Shown in pieces: positions 16,943 to 26,455 of a DNA stretch of 52,291 bases (within the stretch, counting starts at the first letter, position 1; each line of letters opens with the position of its first letter). The DNA is from Methanobacterium_C sp963845285 (lineage in GTDB: Archaea; Methanobacteriota; Methanobacteria; Methanobacteriales; Methanobacteriaceae). The stretch lies in contig CAWJRO010000037.1 of the NCBI GenBank assembly GCA_963845285.1, positions 1-52,291 of the forward strand, read 5' to 3'. A program made the translations under genes and the position numbers. Below the pieces are notes generated by a model, which saw nothing but the letters and a program-made list of their open reading frames with translations, was not told where the DNA came from and did no database searches.

Positions 16943-17196
16943 TTGTTTTACATTTATTTATCCCAATATCTCCACATAATATAAAATAACATACACTACT
17001 TGTACAGATTCCCTTTTTCTAACCTGAAATCCAAAAAAAAGAAAAACAGGTTTAATATTTGTATCTTCCAAAACAAAATTAAGGTTTTAAATTAAGGTTT
17101 TAATAAAATAAAAGGTCAAAAGGGGGCCAAAATATAAAACCTGAAAATATAAGCTTTGAAGACTCCTCTGATTTTAAAGATGATTTAGAAATTTCC

Positions 17197-18969
17197 ATGA
17201 ATGCATTGAAAATCCTTCAAAAAAAGTATTTAGTTAAAGATGTAGATGGAAATATCATAGAAACTCCCAATGAACTTTTTAAACGAGTTGCAAAGGCAAT
17301 AGCAAAAATAGATATTTTATATGACTCTGATACCAATATTGAAAAGACAGAAGAAGAATTTTTCAATGCAATGTCTTGTTTTGAATTTTTACCTAATTCT
17401 CCTACTTTAATGAACGCTGGAACTTCTATAAATCAGCTTTCAGCTTGTTTTGTACTGCCTGTGGGTGACTCAATGGGAGAAATATTTGATGCACTGAAAT
17501 ACACAGCTTTGATCCACAAATCTGGTGGGGGAGTTGGGTTCTCATTTTCAGATCTCCGACCCAAAGGCGATACTGTAAAATCAACGAAGGGAATTGCATC
17601 AGGACCATTGTCCTTCATGAGAATTTTTGATGTTGCAACAGATGTTGTAAAACAGGGTGGAAAAAGGAGAGGGGCAAATATGGGAATATTAAACATCAAA
17701 CATCCAGATATCCTTGAATTTATAGCTGCTAAGGAACATGATGGTATTTTAAGTAATTTTAACCTTTCTGTGGCAGTTGATGATGAGTTCATGCAGAAGG
17801 TTGAAGATGATGAGGAATATGAATTGATTAACCCCAGAAATAATGAAGTAGTGAAAAAGTTAGGGGCACTGGAAGTTTTTAACAGTATTGTTGAGAATGC
17901 ATGGAAAAATGGAGATCCTGGGATTATATTTTTGGATGAGATAAATAGGAAGAATCCCACACCACGGGCAGGTAAAATAGAGGCAACTAATCCTTGTGGT
18001 GAACAGCCTTTACTTTCTTATGAATCCTGTAATTTAGGATCCATAAATCTTGCAAAAATGGTAGAAGATGGTAAAATAAACTGGGATAAGCTTAAAAATG
18101 TCATAAAAATTGCAGTACACTTTCTGGATAATGTTATTGATGCTAACGATTTTCCAATACATCAAATAGAAGTTCAAACCTTGAAAAATCGAAAAATTGG
18201 GTTAGGAGTTATGGGATTTGCAGAGATGCTTATAATGCTCAATGTTTCATATGATTCTAAAGAAGCAATTAAAATTGCAGAGGAACTCATGAGTTTCATA
18301 GAGATCCATTCAAGAAAGGTTTCAGCAGAACTTGCCAGGTTAAGGGGTTCGTTTCCAGATTTTAATGGTAGTATATGGGATGTTGAAGGATATGCTGGTA
18401 TGAGAAATGCCACAATAACCACAATTGCACCTACAGGAACTTTGAGTATAATTACAAATGTTACAAGCAGCATAGAACCCCTTTTTGCTGTTTCATTTAT
18501 CCGTAAAGTTGTGGAGGGTACCGAGCTCATGGAAGTGAACCCTCTATTTGAAAAAATGGCTAAAGATGAAGGTTTTTACAGCAAAGAACTCATGATGTCA
18601 ATTGTAAAGATGGGATCTATTCAAAGTACTCAAGATATTCCAGAAGATACAAGGCGATTATTTGTAACAGCCCATGATATTGACCCAAAATGGCATGTGG
18701 AGATGCAGGCTGCCTTTCAAAAACACGTGGACAATGCAGTTTCAAAAACTGTGAACCTGCCCAGTGGTGCATCGATCAGTGATGTGAAGAATGTTTTTTT
18801 AATGGCCCACAAACTCAAATGTAAGGGCATAACTGTTTACAGGTATGGAAGCAAGAAAAAACAGGTTTTATATATAAATAAAGATTTAAAAGGGGATAAT
18901 GATGAAAAGTATTTGTGTGTTGACCTGGAATACGCAGGAGGTTGTCCTAAAATTCATTGTCCAGATTAA
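17197..18969 (+). CDS. nrdJ: Adenosylcobalamin-dependent (class II) ribonucleoside-diphosphate reductase
   Basis: It reduces ribonucleotides to deoxyribonucleotides using B12. Visible signatures are LPNSPTLMNAG, QLSACFVLPV (the first active-site Cys), NPCGEQPLLSYESCNLGSIN (radical Cys and catalytic Glu) and TIAPTGTLSI. The C-terminus ends GGCPKIHC, a short Cys pair that may be the redox tail. The 590-residue frame from ATG 17197 seems truncated at the N-terminus: the frame is open back to 17107, and family members usually have about 20 residues before the NALK(I/V)L stretch. AGGGGG at 17121-17126 stands 7 bases before an in-frame ATA at 17134, so an unusual AUA start or a mutated ATG is possible. 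Confidence 0.9.
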   Translation: MNALKILQKKYLVKDVDGNIIETPNELFKRVAKAIAKIDILYDSDTNIEKTEEEFFNAMSCFEFLPNSPTLMNAGTSINQLSACFVLPVGDSMGEIFDALKYTALIHKSGGGVGFSFSDLRPKGDTVKSTKGIASGPLSFMRIFDVATDVVKQGGKRRGANMGILNIKHPDILEFIAAKEHDGILSNFNLSVAVDDEFMQKVEDDEEYELINPRNNEVVKKLGALEVFNSIVENAWKNGDPGIIFLDEINRKNPTPRAGKIEATNPCGEQPLLSYESCNLGSINLAKMVEDGKINWDKLKNVIKIAVHFLDNVIDANDFPIHQIEVQTLKNRKIGLGVMGFAEMLIMLNVSYDSKEAIKIAEELMSFIEIHSRKVSAELARLRGSFPDFNGSIWDVEGYAGMRNATITTIAPTGTLSIITNVTSSIEPLFAVSFIRKVVEGTELMEVNPLFEKMAKDEGFYSKELMMSIVKMGSIQSTQDIPEDTRRLFVTAHDIDPKWHVEMQAAFQKHVDNAVSKTVNLPSGASISDVKNVFLMAHKLKCKGITVYRYGSKKKQVLYINKDLKGDNDEKYLCVDLEYAGGCPKIHCPD

Positions 18970-19082
18970 AACCAAAAATTATACTCACAAAAATATTTAA
19001 TCTTAAATACGCACAAAGAATTTATTCTATCTTAATCATTAACATAGTAAGAAAAGAATAGGACACAATATGAGGTGTTGTA

Positions 19083-19622
19083 ATGATAGAAGTTGAAGTT
19101 AAAGCTCATGTAACTAATTTTGAAGATGTAAAAAATAAGTTAACCAAAATTGGCGCGGAAAAAATAGGAACAGAACACCAAATGGATGTTTATTTCAATG
19201 CACCCCATAAAGATTTTGCACAGACAGATGAAGCACTGAGAATAAGGGAAATTCCGGAAAATGGTGGTAAAAGAATAATTTTAACATATAAAGGTGCAAA
19301 ACTTGATGGAGTTAGTAAAACGCGTAAAGAAATTGAAGTCGATGTTTCAGACAGTGAAAAAATAGCCTCTATTTTGGGAAATATTGGATTTAAGGCAGCT
19401 GCAAATGTGGAGAAAGATAGGGTTATTTACTTATTCAGTGATTCTGTAATTTCACTTGACAGGGTTAAAAATGTTGGAAGCTTTGTGGAGATAGAGAAGG
19501 AAGCTCAAGAAGGTGAAGATTTTAATGATGCAGTTGATGAAATATTTGAGACTTACAAGAAGCTTGGAATAGATGAAGGATTTGAGCGAAGATCCTACCT
19601 TGAGTTAATGGAATTGAAATGA
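19083..19622 (+). CDS. CYTH-domain protein (class IV adenylate cyclase/triphosphatase family)
   Basis: The first residues MIEVEVKAHV contain the ExExK signature that names the CYTH fold, a beta-tunnel binding triphosphates with metal. Further charged strand residues are visible: RIREIPENGGKRIILTYKG, RKEIEVDV, KDRVIYLF and SLDRVKNVGSFVEIEKE, ending FERRSYLELM. At 179 residues it matches the archaeal CyaB-like group. Archaeal members are often annotated as adenylate cyclase, but thiamine-triphosphatase or inorganic triphosphatase activity is equally possible. GAGGTG is 5 bases upstream of the ATG. It stands alone. Confidence 0.85.
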   Translation: MIEVEVKAHVTNFEDVKNKLTKIGAEKIGTEHQMDVYFNAPHKDFAQTDEALRIREIPENGGKRIILTYKGAKLDGVSKTRKEIEVDVSDSEKIASILGNIGFKAAANVEKDRVIYLFSDSVISLDRVKNVGSFVEIEKEAQEGEDFNDAVDEIFETYKKLGIDEGFERRSYLELMELK

Positions 19623-19992
19623 AAATTAACATTTTGATTTTAATTATTTCAATGGTTAAGGATTTAAACTTGTAAACATTTATATAACTCACTTTTAATT
19701 AGGAATGTTTCAGAGGAATATTCCATAAAAAAAGCGAAAAATACATTTATATAGATAATAAATTTTTTAATGTTATCAATTAGAAGCAGATATGAAAAAT
19801 AAAAATTATGCTTTTAAAAAGTGTTGAAAAATGGAAAAAGCTTTGATCAAGCGCTAAAATAAAACAAATGTTTTAAAGCAATATTTTTAAATAAAACTAA
19901 ACATTATATTTTATTATCCAAATAAAAAATCAAAAATTTATTATTATACAAATCTATGAAAGTATATTAAAAAGTAGTAGGTGGGGGATAGT
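19623..19992. other. 370-bp spacer upstream of aksA
   Basis: It is AT-rich and holds no gene. GGAAT and ATTCC form a loose inverted repeat at 19702-19724. The promoter of aksA should lie near 19930-19960, and the strong ribosome binding site GGTGGGGGAT is at 19980-19989. Confidence 0.4.
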
Positions 19993-21168
19993 TTGGATTA
20001 TTTTGTGAGTCCGTACAATAAAAAAGTGGATTTGAAGTTTCCTGAAGAGGTTAAGATTTACGATACTACTTTGAGGGATGGTGAGCAGACTCCGGGTGTT
20101 TGTTTAAGAACTCCTGAGAAGCTTAGGATTGCAAGAAAGCTTGATGAGCTTGGTATTCATCAGATAGAAGCAGGATTTCCTATAGTGTCAAATGAGGAGA
20201 TGCGATCGGTTAAGGCTATAGTGAAAGAAGATTTGGATGCTGAAATACTTGTTTTGGCTCGTACTAAAAAGGAGGACATTGATGCTGCAATTGACTGTGG
20301 TGTTGATGGGATAATAACTTTCATGGGAACTTCAGACCTTCACATCAAAAGTAAGTTCAAAATGAATCGTGAAGAAATCCTCAATGTGTGTATGGGGTCT
20401 ATTGAGCATGCTAAGGATCATGGTCTTTTTGTGGCATTTTCCGCTGAAGATGCAACTAGAACTGATCTGGACTTCTTAAAACAGGTTTATAAAAGGGCCG
20501 AGGAGTGTGGAGCTGATAGGGTGCATATAGCGGATACTGTGGGTGCTATAAGTCCTCAGGGTATGGATTATCTTGTAAGGGAACTTAGGTCTGATTTAAA
20601 CGTTGAAATAGCATTGCATTGTCACAACGATTTTGGTCTCGCTGTTGCAAACTCTATTTCCGGACTGTTAGCAGGTGCAAATGCAGTTTCAACAACTGTA
20701 AATGGGATTGGTGAGAGGGCAGGGAACACATCCCTTGAAGAACTGATAATGACACTTCAACTCATCTACGGTGTGGATATGGGTTTCAACTTAAAAGTAC
20801 TCTGTGACTTATCACGAACTGTTGGAGAACTCACACACTTAGGTGTGCCCAAAAACAAACCCATAGTCGGAAAAAATGTTTTCAGACACGAATCAGGAAT
20901 ACATGTTGACGCAGTTATGGAAAATCCATTAACATACGAACCATTTTCACCTGAAATGATAGGACACCAGCGAAAACTGGTTCTTGGAAAACATTCCGGC
21001 TGCAGAGCTGTTAAAGCAAAACTCGACGAATGCGGAGTAAACGTTACCAATGACCAACTCTGCAAAATCGTGAAAAAAGTAAAAAGAAACAGGGAAGAAG
21101 GTAAATACATAAACGACAAACTTTTCAAAGAAATAGTAAAATCCGTAACAGGACCCTTCGACCCATAA
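19993..21168 (+). CDS. aksA: Homocitrate synthase AksA (coenzyme B biosynthesis)
   Basis: It condenses acetyl-CoA with 2-oxoglutarate and longer 2-oxodiacids in the chain extension leading to 7-mercaptoheptanoyl threonine phosphate. Signatures are IYDTTLRDGEQTPGV, the (beta/alpha)8 active site with AFSAEDATRTD, ALHCHNDFGLAVAN and NGIGERAGNTSLEE. The protein ends soon after KHSGCRAVKAKLD, without the C-terminal LeuA regulatory domain, so isopropylmalate or citramalate synthase is less likely at about 390 residues. A GTG at 19981 is possible, but GGTGGGGGAT overlaps it and points to the TTG at 19993. hacA follows 114 bp downstream, which supports AksA. Confidence 0.85.
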   Translation: MDYFVSPYNKKVDLKFPEEVKIYDTTLRDGEQTPGVCLRTPEKLRIARKLDELGIHQIEAGFPIVSNEEMRSVKAIVKEDLDAEILVLARTKKEDIDAAIDCGVDGIITFMGTSDLHIKSKFKMNREEILNVCMGSIEHAKDHGLFVAFSAEDATRTDLDFLKQVYKRAEECGADRVHIADTVGAISPQGMDYLVRELRSDLNVEIALHCHNDFGLAVANSISGLLAGANAVSTTVNGIGERAGNTSLEELIMTLQLIYGVDMGFNLKVLCDLSRTVGELTHLGVPKNKPIVGKNVFRHESGIHVDAVMENPLTYEPFSPEMIGHQRKLVLGKHSGCRAVKAKLDECGVNVTNDQLCKIVKKVKRNREEGKYINDKLFKEIVKSVTGPFDP

Positions 21169-21282
21169 AACTAAAAATAAATTTAGTATAAAACTAAGAT
21201 TCAAGTAAAAAAATTAATTTAAACTTGATTTAAATTTTGCATCAATAAAATCAGTAAAATCAATGGAAACGGTTGATATCAA

Positions 21283-22527
21283 ATGAACATAACGGAAAAA
21301 ATTCTTGCAAAGGCATCAATGAAAGATGAGGTTGTCCCCGGTGAGATCATAGAATCAAATGTGGATCTGGCTATGTCACATGATGGAACGTCCCCTCCTA
21401 CAATAAACACCTTCAAAAAGATTGCAGATCGTGTTTGGGACAATGAAAAAATTGTTATAGTGTTCGATCACAACATACCAGCAAACACAATAGGATCTGC
21501 AGAGTTTCAAAAAGTTACGAGGGAATTTGCAAGAGAACAAGGTATTAAAAATTTATTCACCCATGGTGAGGGTATCTGTCACCAGGTACTCCCTGAAAAG
21601 GGTTTTATAAAGCCAGGTACTGTTGTGGTGGGGGCTGATTCACACACATGTACTTATGGTGCATTTGGAGCGTTTGCAACAGGTATGGGTGCAACTGATT
21701 TGGCTGCTGTCTTTGCAACAGGTAAAACATGGTTCATGGTCCCTGAAGCATATAAAATAATCGTAGATGGTGTACTAGGACATTATGTTACTGCAAAAGA
21801 TGTTATACTCAACGTAATAAGTAAAGTTGGTTCATTTGGTGCAACTTACAAATCCCTGGAATTCCACGGTGACACAATTGATTCCATGAATGTAGCAGGG
21901 CGTATGACCATGTGTAACATGGCAATTGAGAGCGGTGCAAAAAATGGGATAATGGAACCAAATAAATCAACGATGGAATATCTTAAAGAAAGAAATGTTA
22001 AATCATTTGATGTTATGGTTTCAGATAAGGATTCCCAATATGAAAAGGAATATCTTTTTGATGTTAATGATATGGAACCCCAAATTGCATGTCCTCACAA
22101 TGTGGACAATGTAAAACCAATTTCAAAGGTTGAAGGCACAACTATAGACCAGGCGTTTATAGGTTCGTGTACAAATGGCCGGCTAGAAGATCTTCAAATC
22201 GCAGCAGAAGTTTTGGATGGTTCAAAGGTTCATGAAGATGTGAGATTGATTGTTATACCAGCTTCAGCAGAAATATATCGTAAAGCAATGCATGAAGGAA
22301 TTATAGACACATTTATAGGTGCAAATGCCATAGTATGCAATCCTGGGTGTGGACCCTGTCTTGGAGCCCATATGGGAGCTATAACCGGAGGCGAGGTCTG
22401 TATTTCAACAACCAACAGGAACTTTGTTGGAAGGATGGGAGACCCTGGTTCAGAGGTTTACCTCGCAAACCCTGCAGTTGTGGCATCCTCAGCAATTTCA
22501 GGAGAGATAAGCGATCCTAGGAGGTAG
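21283..22527 (+). CDS. hacA: Methanogen homoaconitase large subunit (HacA)
   Basis: This 414-residue [4Fe-4S] hydro-lyase subunit isomerises homocitrate-type acids in the coenzyme B pathway; the related LeuC works in leucine synthesis. Motifs include SHDGTSPPTI, VFDHNIPANT, GADSHTCTYGAFGAFATGMG, GSCTNGR and CNPGCGPCLGAHMG, which supply the three cluster cysteines. Length matches archaeal HacA/LeuC. Next to aksA, the homoaconitase assignment is preferred over isopropylmalate dehydratase. The small subunit gene is not in this window. GGTTGAT is a few bases upstream of the ATG. The stop overlaps the start region of the next gene. Confidence 0.85.
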   Translation: MNITEKILAKASMKDEVVPGEIIESNVDLAMSHDGTSPPTINTFKKIADRVWDNEKIVIVFDHNIPANTIGSAEFQKVTREFAREQGIKNLFTHGEGICHQVLPEKGFIKPGTVVVGADSHTCTYGAFGAFATGMGATDLAAVFATGKTWFMVPEAYKIIVDGVLGHYVTAKDVILNVISKVGSFGATYKSLEFHGDTIDSMNVAGRMTMCNMAIESGAKNGIMEPNKSTMEYLKERNVKSFDVMVSDKDSQYEKEYLFDVNDMEPQIACPHNVDNVKPISKVEGTTIDQAFIGSCTNGRLEDLQIAAEVLDGSKVHEDVRLIVIPASAEIYRKAMHEGIIDTFIGANAIVCNPGCGPCLGAHMGAITGGEVCISTTNRNFVGRMGDPGSEVYLANPAVVASSAISGEISDPRR

Positions 22528-22528
22528 T

Positions 22529-23062
22529 ATGGACCCAAATATTGTTGATGCAATCAAAAAAATTGAGAGTGACATTGGAAAACTTTCAAGTGCCCAGAAA
22601 ATACTTTTAACAACTGACGGCTCTATAACTGCAATACTTGATATTTTGAAGGGTCATGTGCACATAGAAACACTGGTACAGGAATTTAGGGAAGCAGATA
22701 ATGACGTGGCAGAACTTTTATCCATAGATAAGGGGGATAATGTAAATTACAGGGTTATTTTAATGGGGCCAGGAGAACCCCTGATGCATGCAATGTCTTA
22801 TATACCTATAAAAAGACTTGACAACGATTTTAAAGATGATCTTATAAGGGCAGATATTCCAATTGGCAGAATACTCAAAAAACATAGCATTGAATCGCGA
22901 AGAGAAATAAAAAAGGTTTATGTTGAAGATATGAGTGATGAAATGCACAATATTTTTAAAGTGAACTCTCCACTGCTCACCAGAACTTATAACATAATTC
23001 ACAATGGTGAAATTTTAATATGGATAAAAGAAACGTTCCCCTACAATTTTTTCAGGGATTAA
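22529..23062 (+). CDS. Chorismate lyase-like protein (DUF98/UbiC-like)
   Basis: The protein has 177 residues and no membrane segment. The pattern KILLTTDGSITAILDILKGH near residue 25 and the central TYNIIHNGEILIWIKETFPY at the end fit the DUF98 family, a relative of UbiC that removes pyruvate from chorismate to give 4-hydroxybenzoate. In methanogens such a product could feed aromatic cofactor synthesis, but that is inference. The ATG is two bases after the hacA stop (GGAGG precedes it inside hacA), so it is in the aksA-hacA transcription unit. Family call from memory of the pattern; activity unproven. Confidence 0.65.
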   Translation: MDPNIVDAIKKIESDIGKLSSAQKILLTTDGSITAILDILKGHVHIETLVQEFREADNDVAELLSIDKGDNVNYRVILMGPGEPLMHAMSYIPIKRLDNDFKDDLIRADIPIGRILKKHSIESRREIKKVYVEDMSDEMHNIFKVNSPLLTRTYNIIHNGEILIWIKETFPYNFFRD

Positions 23063-23137
23063 TGGGGATATAATTTTCAATCTATTTTTTTGGTTAAAAA
23101 TTTAATTTAAAATAAAGATGTAAAAGCTGTGGTTGAA

Positions 23138-24124
23138 ATGGGTGTAAAATTTAGAGATATTGTAAGTCCAGAGCCATTAGGATTTAACGATTTAGATGGG
23201 AAAATAGTAGCGTTGGATGCTGCCAATGTTATATATCAGTTCTTATCCAGCATAAGGCAGGCTGACGGCACTCCTTTAATGGATCATAACAAAAATATAA
23301 CTTCACATTTTAGTGGAATCCTTTACAGGACATCATCTCTTGTAGAAAAGGGAATAAAACCAGTTTATGTATTTGATGGTTTATCGAGTTACCTTAAAAA
23401 AGGTACTCAAGCTAAAAGGAGAGAAGTAAAGGAAGAATCTGAAAAAAGGTGGAAAGCAGCTCTTGATGAAGGTAATACTGAAGAGGCAAGAAAATATGCG
23501 GTTAGATCTTCAAGAATGTCTTCTGATGTAATAGAAGGTTCTAAAAAACTACTTCATCTTATGGGGATCCCATATATTCAGGCAATGGGTGAGGGTGAAG
23601 CCCAGGCATCTTACATGGTTGAAAAGGGCGATGCATGGTGTGTGGGGTCCCAGGATTATGATTGCGTACTGTTTGGTGCAACTAGGATGGTTAAAAACCT
23701 GACAATTACGGGGGGAAAGGCCAACCTTGAACTTATTGAGCTTAAAAAAGTTTTAGAAAAGCTTGAAATAACAAGAGAACAGCTCATTGACATTGCAATA
23801 CTTTCAGGTACAGACTTCAATGAGGGTGTGAAGGGAATAGGGGCTAAAAAAGGTTTAAAACTTGTGAAAGAACATGGAGACATATTTAATATTCTTGATC
23901 ATATGAAAATAGAGTTAGAAGTGGATCCAGATGTTTTGAGGGATATGTTTTTAAAACATGATGTTTTGACTGATTATGAGTTAAAATGGAGAAGTCCAGA
24001 TAAGAATGGAGTAATTGATTTCTTATGTGGAGACCATGATTTTTCAGAGGATCGTGTCAGTAGTGCTTTAGAAAAACTTAAAAAACTTGATATGAACCAG
24101 AGTAGTTTGGAAAAATGGTTCTAG
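23138..24124 (+). CDS. fen: Flap endonuclease 1
   Basis: This structure-specific 5' nuclease removes flaps during Okazaki fragment maturation and repair. It begins MGVKFRDIVSPEPLGFNDLD, with metal-binding acids in VALDAANVIYQFL, PVYVFDGLSS, MGEGEAQASYM, VGSQDYDCVLFG and ILSGTDFNEGVKGIG. The helix-hairpin-helix follows the last motif. The C-terminal NQSSLEKWF is a PIP box (Q-x-x-L-x-x-W-F) for binding the PCNA clamp. The frame extends to a GTG at 23129, but the universal Gly2 (needed at the active site) requires the ATG at 23138. Length 328 residues is normal. Confidence 0.95.
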   Translation: MGVKFRDIVSPEPLGFNDLDGKIVALDAANVIYQFLSSIRQADGTPLMDHNKNITSHFSGILYRTSSLVEKGIKPVYVFDGLSSYLKKGTQAKRREVKEESEKRWKAALDEGNTEEARKYAVRSSRMSSDVIEGSKKLLHLMGIPYIQAMGEGEAQASYMVEKGDAWCVGSQDYDCVLFGATRMVKNLTITGGKANLELIELKKVLEKLEITREQLIDIAILSGTDFNEGVKGIGAKKGLKLVKEHGDIFNILDHMKIELEVDPDVLRDMFLKHDVLTDYELKWRSPDKNGVIDFLCGDHDFSEDRVSSALEKLKKLDMNQSSLEKWF

Positions 24125-24158
24125 TCAACCTTTTAAAAAGGGTTGATCAAAATTTTAA

Positions 24159-24273
24159 TCACGAGGCTGTCCCATAGTTCAAAATTTGCAAAAAAATAAG
24201 GATAAATAAAGCTTTAAATCCAAAAATAAGCAAAATTATATAAGTTAAAAGTAATTATGAGACAGCCTCTCAC
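24159..24273. mobile_element. MITE family 2, copy A (107 bp)
   Basis: The element lies at 24163-24269. It begins GAGGCTGTCCCATAG and ends ATGAGACAGCCTC, which are inverted repeats, and it is flanked by TCAC on both sides (24159-24162 and 24270-24273). It contains TTCAAAATTTGCAAAAAAATAA, shared in inverted orientation with copies B and C. It has no coding capacity and sits 38 bp after the fen stop. Confidence 0.85.
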
Positions 24274-24390
24274 AATAAAAAAAATAACAACTATTTTTAA
24301 GAGCAACTAGTTCTAATCAACTAGTTCTAACTAACTATTTTTAATAAAAACTATTTTTTAAATAATCCCTCAAAATATACTTAAATATGC

Positions 24391-24999
24391 TCAAAATGGA
24401 GGATAATCTCCAAAAAATTCATGTGCATATCTGCGGGCAGTTTTAATCTGCTGTGGATATTTAACCTTCAGTTTGGCCTCAAGCTTTGCTCTGTCTCCTG
24501 AACCAGCAATAATCTTTAAAACATTCACATAAACATTCAAAGATTCTTCAGAGGGTGAACATGGGATTTCAAGGGTTATACAAATATCTTCCCTTTTAAA
24601 GTGGGTTGTTCTGATGAAGGGAGAAACAGATCCTATGAGAACTCCATTTTCAAGTTCTATAAGTGGAGGAACACCAAACCGTTTTTCACGGTCCAGATCT
24701 ATGAGTTTTTTGTAACTTTCTGATTTGTAACAGTGGGGTTCCACGTAAACTACGGGTTTATAATAGTTTATAATAGATAAAATTTCTTTCCCGATTTCTG
24801 ATTGGTAATAACGTTTGTCTAGGGTGCTTATATACTGGCTCCTTTCACAGTTGTAGATCAAAAGCTTCCCATTTGGAACATCAGTTTCATGGATCTGGGA
24901 GAGGGCCTTTATGGTTGTAATTCCTTCTTTTCCGTGAACTCCACCAATAAAAAGACGCATTGGCCCTTTACCCTTGTTGATAATTTTGAGATAGCCCAT
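24391..24999 (-). CDS. DUF2119-like protein, M14-carboxypeptidase-like fold suspected
   Basis: The 202-residue protein reads MGYLKIINKGKGPMRLFIGG, then VHGKEGITTIKAL, YVEPHCYKSESYKKLIDLDR and CITLEIPCSPSEESLNVYVN. H-x-x-E in HGKEG, the histidine of EPHC and a late EIPC resemble the zinc-ligand and catalytic layout of M14-type deacylases, so a metal-dependent hydrolase is plausible. Family naming (DUF2119/COG4073) is from memory. The frame extends to 25059, but the duplicated fragment at 26875-26943 begins with the same MGY(L/F)K(I/V)INKG, which supports the ATG at 24999. It originally followed ahcY (see the duplication there). Confidence 0.65.
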   Translation of the reverse strand: MGYLKIINKGKGPMRLFIGGVHGKEGITTIKALSQIHETDVPNGKLLIYNCERSQYISTLDKRYYQSEIGKEILSIINYYKPVVYVEPHCYKSESYKKLIDLDREKRFGVPPLIELENGVLIGSVSPFIRTTHFKREDICITLEIPCSPSEESLNVYVNVLKIIAGSGDRAKLEAKLKVKYPQQIKTARRYAHEFFGDYPPF

Positions 25000-25171
25000 A
25001 AAAACACTCTTAATCTTTTCTACTTTAAATAGAATTTGATAATATAATTTGATAAGCAATTTATTAATGTTTTATGATAGTTATTGCGATGCGATTAAAG
25101 GGGAATGAGTTGAATAATCAAAGAAATAAGTCAAATAATAAGATTAAGTAATAGAAATGATTGGAAGTTAA

Positions 25172-25460
25172 CTAAGTTCCAAGTTCCCAATCATTGAGGT
25201 AATCTGTCTGTTTTTGATAATGAGTTGATTTCAATTCCCATAGCTTTTATCATCAGCATATCAAGAGCTTGAATCTTCCTTTGATATTTTTTTAGATTGG
25301 TTATTGAATCAAAACTGTCTTCCAGGTTCTCAAAAACATAGGTAAGGTATTCTGCGGTTTCTGCAGAATATTCCACATGAAAAATGTGCTGGCAATGTCA
25401 GAATACTCTTCAAATATCTTACCCACTTTCAGCCAGAACTCATCCTCCTTATCTTCTCCA
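25172..25460 (-). pseudogene. Chimeric remnant: decayed gene joined to the 3' end of ahcY
   Basis: The last part reads KAMGIEINSLS and, after a frameshift, KQTDYLNDWELGT, matching the ahcY C-terminus KAMGIEIDSLS and KQIDYLDDWEVGT at 27223-27300. Before it, an unrelated helical stretch (VEYSAETAEYLTYVFENLED) is open from 25376 and continues upstream in another frame (EDEFWLKVGKIFEEYSDIAS). Both parts are broken, so I call the whole a pseudogene. The bases downstream (25060-25171) are also homologous to those downstream of ahcY. Confidence 0.7.
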
Positions 25461-25589
25461 TTTCATTTTATTTCAACTGGAGAGTACAAATCAAAAAAAT
25501 TTTTAATAAATTTCCAATAACATTAAACCTTTATATTCATTTTATCCTATTCAATATTAATTTGAATTTAAAAGTAAGATGGTTATTAA

Positions 25590-26360
25590 ATGAAAAATTA
25601 TAAAGGTTTGAAGACTTCAGGTATTTTAATTGCATTATTTGGCTTATTAAGGGCGTTTAATAATAATTCTTATGGCCCAATAATGATGGCTTTTGGGATA
25701 GTTATTGTTACATTCATTAGTTTTAAGGATAAAAAGCAGGATATAACCGCGGGTATAATTATAGCTGCGACTTTAGCGGTGATGTTAACATTAGAATATT
25801 TTTTGGTACCAATACAAAATACAACGTTCTATATATTCCTTTTAATAATGAGTTTAGGTACTTTTATGACCTTTTATTTCTCTTTAAAGCCTCAAAATCT
25901 TCTTTCTAAACGGGAAAAAATTTTAGTTTGGACTGGATCCATTTTATACGTAATAAGTCTTTTTGGCTTAATGGGTATTATTTTTAATAATTTTAGAGTA
26001 TCACTCATAATCGGAGTTTTTACATTAATTACGATCGTCCTTAGCCTGTTAATTCGAAGAAAAATATCCAAAGAGGGGGCATTCAAGGATGAATTTGATG
26101 AGGAATTTGATACAGAAAAAATTGAAGAATATTGGTTTAGATATGAAATTGGTGGGATGCTAAAACCTGTACGTTGGCAGGGATGGGCTTGCTATGTTAT
26201 TATTTTCTTATCTCCCTTTGTGGTGTTAATTTTTGATAATGATCTAGACACTGCGTTTGTTATTATATTAGCAATTATATTTGCTTTTATCGTAATATCT
26301 ATGTTAAAAAGTAATTATAAAGAAAGTATAATGAAATATAAAGAAGATCTAAAGAAATAA
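25590..26360 (+). CDS. Multi-pass membrane protein of unknown function (256 aa)
   Basis: About eight hydrophobic segments are visible, for example SGILIALFGLLRAF, IMMAFGIVIVTFISF, GIIIAATLAVMLTLEYFL, TFYIFLLIMSLGTFMTFYF and VSLIIGVFTLITIVLSLLI. A charged loop (FKDEFDEEFDTEKIEEYWFR) separates the first six from the last two. After it comes VRWQGWACYVIIFL; a WQGW motif at the start of a membrane segment occurs in a family of small bacterial and archaeal membrane proteins, but I cannot name it. The gene lies in the DNA inserted between the duplicated ahcY/DUF2119 segments, so it may be an acquisition. GTAAGATGG is a weak ribosome binding site. Confidence 0.7.
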   Translation: MKNYKGLKTSGILIALFGLLRAFNNNSYGPIMMAFGIVIVTFISFKDKKQDITAGIIIAATLAVMLTLEYFLVPIQNTTFYIFLLIMSLGTFMTFYFSLKPQNLLSKREKILVWTGSILYVISLFGLMGIIFNNFRVSLIIGVFTLITIVLSLLIRRKISKEGAFKDEFDEEFDTEKIEEYWFRYEIGGMLKPVRWQGWACYVIIFLSPFVVLIFDNDLDTAFVIILAIIFAFIVISMLKSNYKESIMKYKEDLKK

Positions 26361-26455
26361 GAGATACTCGGGGTTATGTAATCCATTTTTTTAAAGAACG
26401 GTTTGTTAGTTAGGTTTATTGAGGATGCTTTTAAATAGAATTCAAGATTATGATT

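Noticed and set aside
19993..21168. LeuA or CimA instead of AksA
   Set aside because: The C-terminal LeuA regulatory domain is absent and hacA follows; AksA fits better, though a specificity test would be decisive.
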